Source: Chamaecyparis obtusa (lineage: Eukaryota; Streptophyta; Pinopsida; Cupressales; Cupressaceae). Taken from it: 64,000 nt of DNA. Shown here piece after piece: positions 23,529-35,799 of the stretch (its first letter is position 1; each line of letters begins with the position of its first letter). The notes beneath the pieces are model-generated. The model did not search any database, was not told the origin of the DNA, and worked only from the letters and a program-made list of their open reading frames with translations. Made by a program: the position numbers and the translations under genes. The stretch is taken from positions 616,501-680,500 of the forward strand of contig BSBK01000760.1 of NCBI GenBank assembly GCA_027943335.1, read 5' to 3'.

Positions 23529-25023
23529 TTTTAGAATAATTGAGAGGGGGGTGAATCAGTTATCCACAGTCCCAAATACAAAATATAAAACTTCTAAACA
23601 ATTTTAGCTTAATCTACAGCTTGGTAAACAATAATACTAAACTATTTGTGCATTTTACTGATTACCAGTTAATTGTTCATAGTGATTACTGACCAAATTA
23701 GATATGCAATATGTAAAGTATGACAATCAAACAATCACCACAATAAACACATAAGAGATTTAACAAAAGAGATTTAACGTGGAAACCCTACAAAGGGAAA
23801 AACCACTGGGACCGGTAACCCAAAATATTTTTACTCTTCTAAAGTGAGCTCAGTGAAGAGCCAACCCTGTTAAAGGTTACAAAACACACTGTAAGGTGTG
23901 ACCTTGTTAGAGGATTTAACACTAACACTTATCATCCAACCAACATTCACTATGGGGTTGATAGGATAACAATGTACATTATATGAATGACATATAAGAC
24001 TTTCAAGTCTACTCAGTTAAGAGATTTTATCTGATTACAATCATTAAACTGTAACAATAGGTGATCTAAATACAATACAACTTGAATTTGCAGATGTTTA
24101 GATCTATTCTTAAGTTCATAAAATCCTCTGATCAATATTTCTATTCAATTCATCAACATTCAGTAACTTACTATCCCTCGGTAAAAGCTCTCTGACACTT
24201 GGTTAACTCTATAGTTCAGTTCTGCTTTAACCAGTATGATTAGGCATGCATGAAGCTTGTTCATGTGATATCTCTGCAGTTATCTTCCTTCGGCATTATT
24301 TTCATTGTGAAACCTTAGTCTCTTAAATAAACAAGTAAACCATTTTCTTTTCATCCATCAAATTTTAAAGCTTAATCTCCTTCGTTGATTTTGCCGCTTA
24401 AACCTTCCTCGGCTAATGTGTCAATAACATGTTTTGATTCCATCCATTAGATCTTCCTTGAATTTTGTTAGCCATAGATCTCACAACAAAATTTATCTTT
24501 TCATTCTGATTATGAAGTACTTTCCAGATCATCAATATTATCGACTAAACTCATCATTTAGTTCTTTTGTCCATACTTGGTTAACAAAGAAGAGATGCAT
24601 CAGTGAACACAAACTCAGTTTATACTATGCTCGGTATACACTACACTGCTTGGTGTATACTGGAATGCTTCATTAACTAACCACACTGCTTTGTAACATA
24701 TTGCTTCTATCTCCATAACAGATTACTATAACATAATCAAGTCAACCATATGAAGTTACAGACTCATCAATAAGTTACCAAGAGTATTCCTTATCCTCAT
24801 ATGTCCATCTTCCTCAATGTAGATATCTCGGTTCTTCATCTTTCTCTTCTCTTCTATAGATGTGTTATATATTTGCAACTACCATGATAAGTACTGTCAA
24901 AACTAGTTGACATCAATGACAACATAAAACTAATTCAATTATCTTACATAACACTTTAGTGTTCAGTGATCTCTAATCACTTTTAGTTCTTCAATCATGT
25001 TCTCAATCCATTGTAGTTCATCA
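23529..25023 (-). repeat. Copia-C 5' LTR (right copy)
   Basis: About 1,495 bp, matching 6533-8024. Its inner end is mutated (TTCTAAAA instead of TTCTAACA). Flanked on the right by the target duplication CCTTC, after which the Chromo-B gag resumes. Confidence 0.9.
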
Positions 25024-25645
25024 CCTTCTTCACACTTAATCCCATGAAGGAGAATGACGTTGTTCAATTCTCAAGTCTACACTTGGAAGATGTAGCCTAT
25101 GATTGGTGGTATCATGGAATGACTACTCAAGGTTATGATCAAGTAACTACATTTGATGATTTTAGTCAAAGAGTGATAGATAGATTTGATCTCGAAGATG
25201 ATGAAGAGTATTTTAAAGAATTGTCAAAGTTGAGACAAGCCAAATCAGTTAATGAGTATGTAGAAGAATTTAAAAAAGTGGCTGTTATGGTACCTGATAT
25301 GAGTGAAAAGAGGATTATTTATCTTTTCTTGATGGTTTGGAAGATTTTGTTAAGGGCTTGGTTAAGGCTTTCTCACCCTCAACCTTACAGGAAGCTATCA
25401 AAAGAAGTTTGTAGCTTGAAACTTGTGTGCCTATGAAACTAGTCGCTAATAAAAAACCCCAAATCTTTGGCAACATAAGGGAAATTTTTAGAAAAAGACT
25501 TTTCTAGCACCACCACCAAAGAATGTGACAAATGCAGCAAAAAATAAGGTAGATGAAGAGACTAGGAGTGAACTATGAAGGAAAAAGCTTTGTTTCACTT
25601 GTAGAGAGCCATGGGTTCCAGGACACAGATGTATGGGGAAAGGTT
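25024..25645 (+). pseudogene. Chromo-B gag, C-terminal part with zinc knuckle
   Basis: It continues the gag core: the LEDVAYDWW segment and a FDDFSQRVIDRF segment typical of the retrotransposon gag family, then KELSKLRQAKSVNEYVEEF. A frameshift lies near 25323. The knuckle CFTCREPWVPGHRC at about 25594-25635 follows, a spacing found in chromoviral gags. A stop precedes the protease part. Confidence 0.85.
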
Positions 25646-25647
25646 AA

Positions 25648-26142
25648 GTGCACTATATTGAGGTTGCTTTAGAATTTGATTCAGATGAGCATGAGGAATT
25701 TCATGACACTAAGGAGGAGGAAGGAGAAGAGAAAGAAAAAGAAATCAGCAAGGGTGGCACTTTGGCAGCATTATCAGGAGTCCCAAGATACCATCCCTTT
25801 CAAATTCAAGGGGTACTAGTAGGGCAAAGGTTGATAGTTCTTATTGATAGTGGGGCAAATCACAACTTTATTGATGAGGGATTTGTCATGAAAAGAGGGC
25901 TTAAAGAAAAAGATTTTGAGGGATTCAATGTTACTATAGCTGATGGATTCACTATGCCCTGCACATGGGTGGTGAAACAACTCAGGATGACTTTAGGAGA
26001 TTATGAGCTATGTGATGACTTCTATGTTGTTGGCATTGGGGAAACATATCTTGTATTGGGTGTTCAATGGTTGCACTCTATTGGAGGCTATTACACGAAC
26101 CATCAAACTATGGAGTTCAAATTTCACTCCAATGGGAAATAA
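25648..26142 (+). pseudogene. Chromo-B protease
   Basis: 164 open codons. After a Glu-rich spacer (codons 15-35) the retropepsin loop reads VLIDSGANHNFID at about codons 72-84, and the second conserved patch reads YLVLGVQWLHSIG. All recognisable protease features are present; only the flanking stops show decay. Confidence 0.88.
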
Positions 26143-27160
26143 GTCTTATTGAGAGGCTTATTGAATGGAGCATCTAGGGTGATCACTGCAAAGAGGATGG
26201 AGAGGTCTTTTCAAAGAGGACAAGTAGCATGGGTAGTAGGAGTCATAATCCACCCAACAATTTCTTCAAAGAATCAAGGTAATTTCCATTTTAAAATTCA
26301 GAATATCCTTGATAAGCGTAGTATAGTTTTCAATGATTTGCCTACAAGATTACTGCCAGATAGAGGTTTTGAGCATGTTATAGAGTTAGAATAGGGTGCC
26401 AAACTAGTTATAACCACTCCATACCACCATCCAAGAGGTTACAAGGAAGAAATAGAAAAAACTATTAAGGAACTCTTGGACATGGGATTCATAAGGCCTA
26501 GCTCTAGTCCATTTGCATCATCTGTGGTACTTGTCAAGAAAAAGGATGGTATAATGAGAATGTGTATATACTACAGGGCTCTGAATAAGAAGACCATAAA
26601 AATAGGTATCCCATACCATGCATAGATGAACTCATTGATGAGTTACATGATGTTGTATACTTCTCAAAAATTAACTTAAGATCAGGTTACCATCAAATCT
26701 ACATGAGGAGAGAAGATGTCGAAAAGACTGCTTTCAGATGTCACTATGGGCACTTTCAATTTCTTTTTATGCCATTTGGCCTCACTAATGCACCAGCAAC
26801 ATTCCAATCTTGTATGAATAAGGTATTCAACAAGCATATCAAAAAATTTGTTTTGGTATTCTTTGATGATATCTTGATTTACAGTAAAACATGGAAAGAA
26901 CATCTAGAGCACATAGACACTATTTTGGGAATCTTGGAGCAGTAATCCTTCTATGTTAATTTATCTAAATGTGAGTTTGGTTTGACTGAGATCCTATATT
27001 TGGGACATATTATAAGTTCTAAAGGGGTACAGGTTGGTCAACAAAAAATTTAGGCAATTTTGGATTGGCCTCGACCTACTAATCTTACACAGTTGAGGGG
27101 TTTCTTCAGGTTGTGTAGCTACTATAGGAGGTTTGTCAAGGGATTTTCTTAGCTTGCTGC
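26143..27160 (+). pseudogene. Chromo-B reverse transcriptase
   Basis: An RT of the Ty3 type. Segments are [20 protein letters not shown], then a frameshift near 26600, then the palm with FLFMPFGLTNAPATFQ and the active site FFDDILIYS near 26860, intact. The thumb segment [15 protein letters not shown] follows, with stops at about 26943, 27052 and 27150. It copies the element RNA to DNA inside the particle. Confidence 0.9.
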
Positions 27161-27755
27161 CACCTTGACTGATTTGATAAAGAAAGGAACCTTTATTTGG
27201 ACAGAAGAGGCACAAAAAACATTTGATAAGCTTAAGAAGGTAATGAGTTCATGCACTGTGCTTGCAATTCCAGATTTCTCTTTACCTTTTGTTGTTGAAT
27301 GTGATGCTTTTGGAGAAGGTATAGGGGCTGTACTAACTCAAAGGGGACATCCAATAGCATTTGAGAGCAGAAAATTAAATCAATCAGAAAGAGGTTATTC
27401 CATCTATGATAAGGAAATGTTGGCAATCATGCATGTACTTTATAAGTTTAGACAATATTTGGTATGTGGAAGATTCATTGTAAAGACAAACCATAATAGC
27501 CTTAAGTTCTTCTTGAACCAAAGGGACTTGAATTATCATCAACTAAAATGGGTAAGAAAATTGCAAGCTTATGATTTTGATATTGAATATGTGAAAGGAA
27601 AGAATAATGTGGTTGTTGATGCTCTCTCAAGGAAGCCCACCTTAAGTTCCTTAACATCTATCTCTGCTGATTGGAAAGTCTCCATAATTTTAGAATATGC
27701 TAAAGATTCCTTTGCAACAAAGATTTTGGATAAGTTAGTGGATGATAATAGGTAA
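27161..27755 (+). pseudogene. Chromo-B RNase H
   Basis: A 196-codon open stretch. It shows the VECDAFGEGIGAVL segment (normally TDAS), the KEMLAIMHVL helix, the TNHNSLKFFL segment (usual Asp reads Asn) and the end DALSRKP. It degrades RNA in the RNA-DNA hybrid. Confidence 0.9.
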
Positions 27756-29135
27756 AAGGTTGTTGATGAGCTAATTTATTACAAGAACAGGATGTTCTTA
27801 GTGCCAGGATCAAAGACTAAGGAAAGGATATTGAGGGCTTTTCATGAAATACCTTTGGCTGGTCATCAATGATACTTTAAGACATACATGCAACTTCAAG
27901 AGTGGTTTTCATGGAAGGGTATGAAGAAGGATGTCCTTAAACAAATTAAGGAATGCATGGTATGCCAACAAAACAAGAGTGATAAATTTTTTCTTGTAGG
28001 GTTGTTGCAGCCACTTCCTGTTCCTAAACAAAAATGGGAAAGTATTTACATGGACTTCATCACTAGGTTGCCCAAGGTTCAAGGTAAGGATTGTATATAT
28101 GTGATGGTAGATAGACTAACTAAGCATGCACATTTCTTTCCCATCACATCTGATGTCAAGGCATCACAAGTGGTAGAATTGTTCTTCAAGGAAATTTTAA
28201 GGTTATATGGCTTGCCTAGAAACATTATCAGTGATTGAGATAGTAGATTCCTTAGCTCTTTTTGGAAGGATCTCTTTCATTTGGTAGGAACTAATCTCAC
28301 TCCTAGTACTATCTATCAGCCTCAAACATATGGACAAACATAGATAGTTAATAAATGGATAGAGGGATATTTGAGGAACTATGTTTCAAATCAACAACAT
28401 GCTTGGGTGAAATGGTTGCACCTAGGGGAGTATTGTTATAATACATCTCATCACATGTATATTGGTATGCCTCCTTTTCATGCTCTCTATGGTTATGATT
28501 CCCTTTCCTTTGTTGATCTAGCACTTTCAGATAGTAGAGTACCTGCAACAAGTGATTTCATTAAGCAAAGCCAAGACATATTAAGGTCCCTCAAGGATAA
28601 TCTACAACATCCACAAAACCAACAAAACTTGTATGCTGATAGGAAAAGGAATGAAAGATCTTTTGAGGTGGGATAATTGGTATTTTTTAGGTTGTATCCA
28701 TATAAGAAAATTTCCTTGAAGAGGAGTGGGATAGAGAAGCTCAAGCCAAGGTTTTATGAGCCTTATAAGATCACCAAGAAGATTTGAGAGGTAGCTTATG
28801 AATTGGAGCTCCCATCAAACAACAAAATACATAATGTTTTCCATGTCTCTTTCCTAAATAATTTTATAGGCCAATAAAACATAGTATCTATAGAAATACC
28901 ACCTCTTGATGATGAAGGAAAATTAGTCTTAATACTAGAAGAGGTTTTGGATACAAGAGAAAAAAGATTTAAAAATAGGAGCATCACAGAGCATTTGGTC
29001 AAATGGAAAGTATTACCATTGGAGGATGCAACTTGGGAAGGAAAACATATTATTGATAATATCAACCTTCATTTCTTGAGGACAAGCAATATTTGGGAGG
29101 GAGGACTTGTCATGTCCCCTTTTCAAAACAATTAA
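27756..29135 (+). pseudogene. Chromo-B integrase with C-terminal chromodomain
   Basis: A zinc-binding segment (AGHQ...CMVCQQNK) is followed by the core with the first Asp in IYMDFITRLP and the second in IISD, which is followed by a stop. At the catalytic Glu position (GQTERVN in relatives) the codon is TAG. The GPF/Y-like region leads to a chromodomain at about 28930-29060 with EHLVKWKVLPLEDATWE. Chromodomains steer these elements to heterochromatin. About eight in-frame stops are present. Confidence 0.9.
29095..29105 (+). other. Chromo-B polypurine tract
   Basis: GGGAGGGAGGA, seven bases before the 3' LTR. Confidence 0.8.
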
Positions 29136-29976
29136 AATTAATAATTTTTGCTAAGGCTGGCGGGTCAAAAAGTGAAGTTTCGGGAAAAGGGGATAATATT
29201 TGGAAACCAATGGATTAATAAACATTAAATATTATTAAAATATGTATTATTGACCCTTCTTGGTCGTGAGTTAGGGTTATGCCCTCTTTTAAAGGGGTTT
29301 GGAGGCATTTCGGGCTCATTCTAGAACTTGATTTTTGCTCATTGCTTTGTTGTTTTTCAGAGGTTGCCATTTTTGTGGAGAAGGGGACCCAAAGATAGGA
29401 GTTTGCAGGTTTCTAGGAAGGCTAAGGATAGGAGTTTGAGGCCATTCCATGTGCAAGCTCATGCATAGTTTTCCCTTGTGTTGAACATTGCAGATTTGTG
29501 AGTTTTCAGGTGTGTTTCTTGTAAGAGTTTGGTGTTTTCGGTTGAGTTTTTTATATCAGTTTGGGTTGCTGCTCCATTGCAGCCATTTTTCTATTAAAAT
29601 AAATTTTAATATATGCCTTGGGTCATGATTCTACATTTGTGTTATATTTTTAGTGTTTTATGGTGTTTCCGAGCTATTTTGTGTTGTTTTTGGAGCCCGA
29701 TGAGCATTGTATTTGTTCTCCATTTTGGAGCTTTTGTGTAAAATATTTGCAGATCTAGAAATTTCATGTTGTAGTCCATTATTCTAGAAAAATTTTAGTA
29801 AAAATGTCTACTTTCATATTTATCAATAATATGTGAAGTTTTGGAGTTTTGACACTATTTTAGGCATACCCGATTTGGGTATTATTGAGAAATTGCATAA
29901 TCTTTTGAAGTGCTAATTGTTTTATTAAGAATATGATTAGAGGCTTTAAATATGATATAAAATTATAAAGGGGACA
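29113..29976 (+). repeat. Chromo-B 3' LTR
   Basis: 864 bp, same length as the left copy, beginning TGTCCC and ending GGGACA. Followed by the target duplication TTTCA at 29977-29981. Confidence 0.92.
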
Positions 29977-29981
29977 TTTCA

Positions 29982-32824
29982 TCTTTCCTACTTATTCCTA
30001 ATCAGTCCTAATCAACTTAAAACTTTCCTAAATGGTCCTAATAGCAATCAACATCATCCCTAAAGTCTTTTAGTTTGCTAAAATGAACATCAAAATCATG
30101 AAAAATTAGGGCTTTAGAAAGCATTCATGCAAAATAGGAACACTTCTTGTTTTGGAAGCTTAAAATGAACTTCAAAGTTGCATCTCAAATCTAATTGGTT
30201 TCAAATCAGTCCCAAATGCATGCAAATGTTCCCAAAATCAAACTCAAGTGCATCAATTAGAGCTAAAAATAACTTCACTTGCAATATCTCAAAGTTTCGT
30301 CAAAGAATCTCACGCAAACTAGGAAGAAAATCAACCAAATTTGGGCTAAATATTTCCTAATTAGTTCCTAAACATTCCTAAAAGTTCCTAAACTTTCCTA
30401 AATCAGTCCTAAAGCTTTGTTATTGATATGAACAAGTCTCTTGGTGCAAAATATTGAAATGTTTCCTAAGTTTTCATGCATCAAATCAATCTAGGAATCT
30501 CATTTTTGGGTATAAAACATACAAACTAACACACAAAGTCTTGAATGCAAAACCAAAAGTCCAAAGAAGTCATTTTTACATTGAGTCCAAATCAAACACA
30601 CTCTTGAGTGATTTAAAAGTGGATGAAAAGAATCTCTATTCCTTCCTCTTTTGAATTCAGTTCAAACAAAACTCAATCTTGAATGACTTAAAATAAAAAC
30701 AAAGCTCATTTTCAAAGTTCTTAAAAGCAACACACAAATCAAATATTGAATGCCCAAACAAAGAACTTGCAATTGCTTAAAGTTTTACTTTTTGAAAAGA
30801 GAAAGAACAAATCAAAGCTTAAGTCACATATGTTTTCAACACACTTAAATCAATTTGGGAAAAGAATCTTCATGATGTGCATCTAGGAGTTTCCCATTTT
30901 CTGCAACTCCTTGTTAATCTAAGTAACATAAAACATTTGAACTTAGACAAGTTCACCTATTTTACTTTTAGAGAGGCCTGTCTAGGGAGAAAAATACTTC
31001 CTCTCTGGAGAATGACCTCAAATTGGTACCTTCCCCAACCAGTATAGAAATAAAGTGCTGAGAAAACTCTCACTTACATCCCCTCAAGCTCAGGTGATGC
31101 ATGTTGATGGTAGCCCAGGGTAGGTGAATAATCCCTATGATTCCAGCATGGTCAACTAGGCTCTTAAGTGAGTCACACATGTACAAACTAATTGGGAGGA
31201 CTCCACAAAACAACTACAAACCTATTAAAATAGAATGTACCCTATCTATATCATAAGGTATCAGAATCCTTGTGCAAGGACCAATCCAAGGGGTTTACCA
31301 GATCACCTTAAGATACTCACCATATGTATCCCCTTTCAGGGGGTATCAAGCTATGGGCAAGGATTTTGATACTCACCTCCCTTAGATAGATCTTCTTGAA
31401 GTGATTTGCACAGTCAAAATCTCAGTGAAAACATTTGTTGGAATATACACCTTTCAAAATCTTTTTTAGATTTAGGAGTTTGTTATCTTGCTTTTATCCC
31501 ACAAGGTTGCTTTGTCCCTTGTCTGGATTATTTTTAGAAAGTCTTTATCAAGTCTATCCTTTGCCATTGGAAACATCAAACTGATCTACAACTTGATTCA
31601 AGTTATTCTAAAAACCTTGCAGAAGAATCCTTCAAAATTAGATACCCAAAGCTTTGCCTCAATCCAATTATCAAAAACTCCCCAAGTTATGTTTGGTTTG
31701 ACCAAACACCCAAAGGTTAAACTTCCCAAATCCCAAGCCTATCAAGAGAAGAAAGTTGTAGAGAGAAATCTTAAAAGCCATCAATCTTTTGTGCAAGAAA
31801 CCCAAACTGAAGAAAAGTACCAAGAAAAGCTTGATAACATGGCCTATAATGTGAGAGTCAAGAAATTTGCTTACTGATTCCAAGTAAACTATTGCTATGT
31901 CAATCTTGAAAGAGAAGATTAGCTGGATCCATCGAGTATCCATTCTACCTTCGAGACCAAATCCTATCTCGATAGTCCTTCATCCTAGCTCATCCTAGTC
32001 TCATCCTTGCATCACCACCAAACCTTAGTTGCATCTTAAAATCATTATTAGTTGCATTCATCATCATCTTCCTAGTTGCATCATAGGTCATCTATTTCAG
32101 TTGCATCTGGGTCACTCTCTTAGTAAAAACATCATTCCATCATCCTTCACCATCATTCCATCTATAATCAACAAATCAAAATCCCAAATCCTTGATCCAA
32201 ATCTAGTATCCATCTATCCAAGTCAACCTCACCATCCTTGCACCAAATCTAATGATCCAAATCCAAACACTTAGTGTTCAAAACCTTTGAGTTATTTTCA
32301 ATCCTTATCCTAAATAAAAAATCATCCCCTTTGATTGAGCATTGTCTAAAGGAAATCCAACTTGTCCTTGGATAGCCTCATCATCCCGAGGAAGAGATTG
32401 GCTTGCATTGATAAGAATCTAGTTGACCAAAGATAATTAGTCTATCCTAGGTTGACCAAATCCTACCACTGATCCTCCATCGGGAAAAAAATAGCTCATT
32501 TGTTGACACTTAGTAATCTTCCACCAACATCCCACCAATCATTCACCAAATCTTGATCCAAATCAAAGCATCCCACCAAGTCCCCATCATCATCAGGCAT
32601 TTCACCAATCTTTTCCCACCAATCTTCTACCATCCTTGATCCAAATCCAAGCATCCCACCAAACCTTGCATTATAGTATAGAAATCCACCATCCTTAGAA
32701 GTTTCTTAGGCTTGCATCCATCATTCTTTAGAGTCTTTTAGGAACATATTGCATCTATCTAGCATCTACATCTTTAGATCTCCACTCCGTGCCTATCAAA
32801 ACAAGATCTAGAAAATGAAGGAAC
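29982..32824 (+). other. Tat-A leader, second part
   Basis: No gene. TTTCCTAA-like units cluster at 29985-30060 and 30355-30415, as they do in the Tat-A LTR. Leader blocks shared with Tat-D lie at 31271-31522. The part from about 32140 to 32700 is C- and A-rich with many imperfect ATCCCACCAATC units. Open frames of up to 129 codons here have no motif. Confidence 0.6.
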
Positions 32825-35760
32825 ATGGATCCTTATCGAGTCCCCAACATGTTTGATCCCAAAATTTCTACCAGTGTGATGGTAGCTTACGATCCCCAAA
32901 TCCAACAAACTGGTAATGCATGGGATGATCCCAATATCCCCCTGACTTCCTTTGCAATAGAAACAATCATGAATCATCTGGGGAATGCACACGTGGTTAG
33001 TGCACTCACTACTCAAAATCAGCAAAACATGTTGGCTCACTTCACGCAAGAGGGTACTCCCATTCCACCATATCTCCAACCTCATATTTCCATAAACAAC
33101 ATCTGAATCCCAACAAAAGTATACACCCCCATCATCCAACAGATCCCTAATCCACTTTTTCACATATCACAAGTAGCTTCGCCCATCCCTCCTCTTTTTG
33201 CAAAATAGTTTCGCAAGCCCTACAACACAAGCAACACAATCTACTCCATTTCCTCTCATAGGTGCACCATCATCCTCCATAAAAGCTCAATCCATCATTC
33301 CTACCCAAATCTTTTCACAAAACCAAACACCACCTCCCATGCAAGCCTTTGCACAAATAATTCCTCCAACTTCGATGGGCTAAGCAACACCATTATTTTT
33401 GGGGGAAACACAATTGTTTCCCTCATTTTCCTAGCAAGCCTATACTTCAATACCACCCTTTATAGGGGAAACACAATCATCCTTCCCCTTCACTCCACAA
33501 GCTTCTACACCCACACCATCATTTCTGGGGGTAATGCAATCATTTTCCTCCTTCTCCCAACAAGTTTCCACATCAACACCACCTTTCTCATGGGAAACAC
33601 AAGCATCTTTGTTCACACCCCAATAAACATCTACCCAAGCACAAGCCCAAAAAACTACATTCACAATAGGTATGCCTTCCATGGGGTTTTCAAATCCCCC
33701 ATTCATGTCCCAAACTCCCCTCACATCTACCTTTCCAGCATCCTCTGCATCACTGTTCCCACTATGCACTGATTCTTGATGGGGCCTCACTAAAGAAGAA
33801 ATATGAGCCTTAGGAATACCAACCCACTTCACCACATCCATGCCAGAAAACCAACACTCCATCTTCTCCCAAGAAACACAACAACAACCATCTCAACCTC
33901 CACCAGCTTCATCCTTTCCCCTATTCACAAACCATCTATTCACACCACCCAATGCTTCTTAGCAAGTTCCACCACCTCAATAGTAGAGTTCATCTCATCT
34001 TGCAAGTTACCTTACCCAACCACCTCCCATTTTTGGCTTCCCTACATCAGTTCCACCCTTAAGTAATGCGAGAATGCATCCATCCTACATCAACCAAGCT
34101 CAAAGCCAAGTACAACAAGGGCCATCTTACGAGAAAGTTGCACCATTCCACCAACCTTCTCTGCAACAACAATACTTCCAATCATAGCAACAAACCCCTA
34201 TCATTCCCCAACAACAACAAGCTTCCTCCTACTAATCACAACAACAACATCCCATCATCCCCCAACATCAAGCAGTTCCATATCCTCCACTGCAATACAC
34301 CCCTACACCTCAACAACAATATCCTCCCTAGCAATCATCACCCCAAAATCCATTCCAATCTGCTTATCTTGCTAGGCAATCTCCATATCCCACTCCACAA
34401 TATCCACCTCAAAATCACCCTTATTCACCAGCATCACTAGATCCTTTCCAAATGGGAGTACCCGCTCCAATGCTAATTAGTGCCAAGTGGGAAGGAATGA
34501 AGAATGCTCTCAAAGAGCTCCAAGCGGACATAGAAAATAAGGCCTTCAAGTTTGAAGAGGTGTGTCCCTATCTGTTTGATTGATCAATCATAGATGTTCC
34601 CTTCCCTAAGCACTTTGAGACACCCAAGTTTGAAAAATATTGAGGGAAAGGAGACCTAGTAAATCACATCAAAGAGTTCTATATGGCATGCCAAGAAGTG
34701 GCTTACAATGATAATTACCTTTTGTGTCTATTCTGCAAAAGATTGGGAGGAACTTCTATTGAGTGGTTTTATAAGATACCCTATGGGACCATCACAACTT
34801 TTGTCGAGCTCTTTGAGAAATTCATTGCTCAATATGCCCATAATGTCGAGAATGAGTTGACCTTGCTAGACCTTTGTAACTCAAAATAGAAAGATAGAGA
34901 AAGCCTAATAGAATACTTGCAATGATGATAGAATCTCACTACTAGGTTATCATATCAACCACCTAAAAAGAATCTAATGAAGATCTTCATCAATAACCTA
35001 CATCCCAAATTGTCCCACTTCATGAGGATGAACTACATCCAAACATATCAAGATATCAAAAGCAAAGGGATAGATATCGAAAGAGGTCTCTTAGATGAAG
35101 GCATAACCGTCATTACAAAAATGATTCCCAAAGTAAACCCAACAATGATAAACCCCGTTATTGGAATCATAATAAAAACAAAATCACTGATGGAGCTATG
35201 GATACCAAGCATGTCCAAATCATTGTGGCTGGTCCTACACCTATTCCTACATATCAACAACAACCTCAAACTCATCAACAACCTATGCAGCAATATCACC
35301 TCAAAATAATCAGCAGAACTATCAACAACAAGCATATCAAACCCATCAAGGCAATCTGACCAATCAAGATAATGCCATCACTACTACTCCCGATCAGAAT
35401 AGGCCCAGAGCCCAGACTTATTCGAAGAGAATCTTTACACCGCTCGGTGAACCTTTGGATGTTATCTTTCACTGAATGGCCAAGGCCAACTTGATCACGT
35501 ACCCACCAATCGAACAGTTTGATGATGCAACTCCCAAGCCTAATTGGTATAAAGATCATGAGTACTGTGATTATCATCATGTCAAAGGACATACTACCCT
35601 AAGGTGCATGAAGCTAAAACACTACATCCAAGATCTCATCGACTGAAAGGAGATCCAAGTGGACACACCAGGCCAAGCCTCACCTAATGCTAATTTGAAA
35701 ATCTATCAAAATGTGTTCCCTCAACACAATGCTGGGAAAAATTAAGCTAATGCTAATCCT
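32825..35760 (+). pseudogene. Tat-A gag
   Basis: It starts at the ATG at 32825. The first 93 codons are open. A long Pro/Gln/Ser-rich low-complexity stretch follows (33110-34440), then the gag core at 34590-35090 with LLCLFCKRLGGTSIEWF, and a variant knuckle YCDYHHVKGHTTLRC at about 35560-35605. At least two frameshifts and many stops are present. The low-complexity middle is unusually long compared with Tat-D. Confidence 0.8.
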
Positions 35761-35799
35761 CCTAATCAAAACCAAGGAAAAGGAAAACAAGGAGATCAT

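Larger units (their letters stand above)
6533..25023 (-). mobile_element. Copia-C: Ty1/copia retrotransposon inserted in Chromo-B gag
   Basis: LTRs of about 1,492 and 1,495 bp flank a minus-strand Ty1/copia interior. Genes run from right to left: gag, protease, integrase, RT, RNase H, the diagnostic copia order with integrase before RT. The target duplication CCTTC occurs at 6528-6532 and 25024-25028. LTR mismatches are about 6-7% over the parts I aligned, mostly C/T and G/A transitions. The integrase is split by Tat-D. Catalytic positions are lost in RT and integrase, so it is inactive. Confidence 0.92.
4990..29976 (+). mobile_element. Chromo-B: Ty3/gypsy chromovirus inserted in the Tat-A leader
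   Basis: Two LTRs of 864 bp each begin TGTCCC and end GGGACA, a perfect 6-bp terminal inverted repeat. They are flanked by the 5-bp target duplication TTTCA at 4985-4989 and 29977-29981. The interior encodes gag, zinc knuckle, protease, RT, RNase H, integrase and a C-terminal chromodomain, in that order. Roughly 80 mismatches between the LTRs (about 9%) make this an old insertion. Copia-C interrupts its gag. Frames carry several stops and at least two frameshifts, so it is inactive. Confidence 0.92.

Noticed and set aside
33440..33862. 140-codon minus-strand open frame in Tat-A gag
   Set aside because: It mirrors the Pro/Ser-rich low-complexity part of gag and shows no independent domain.
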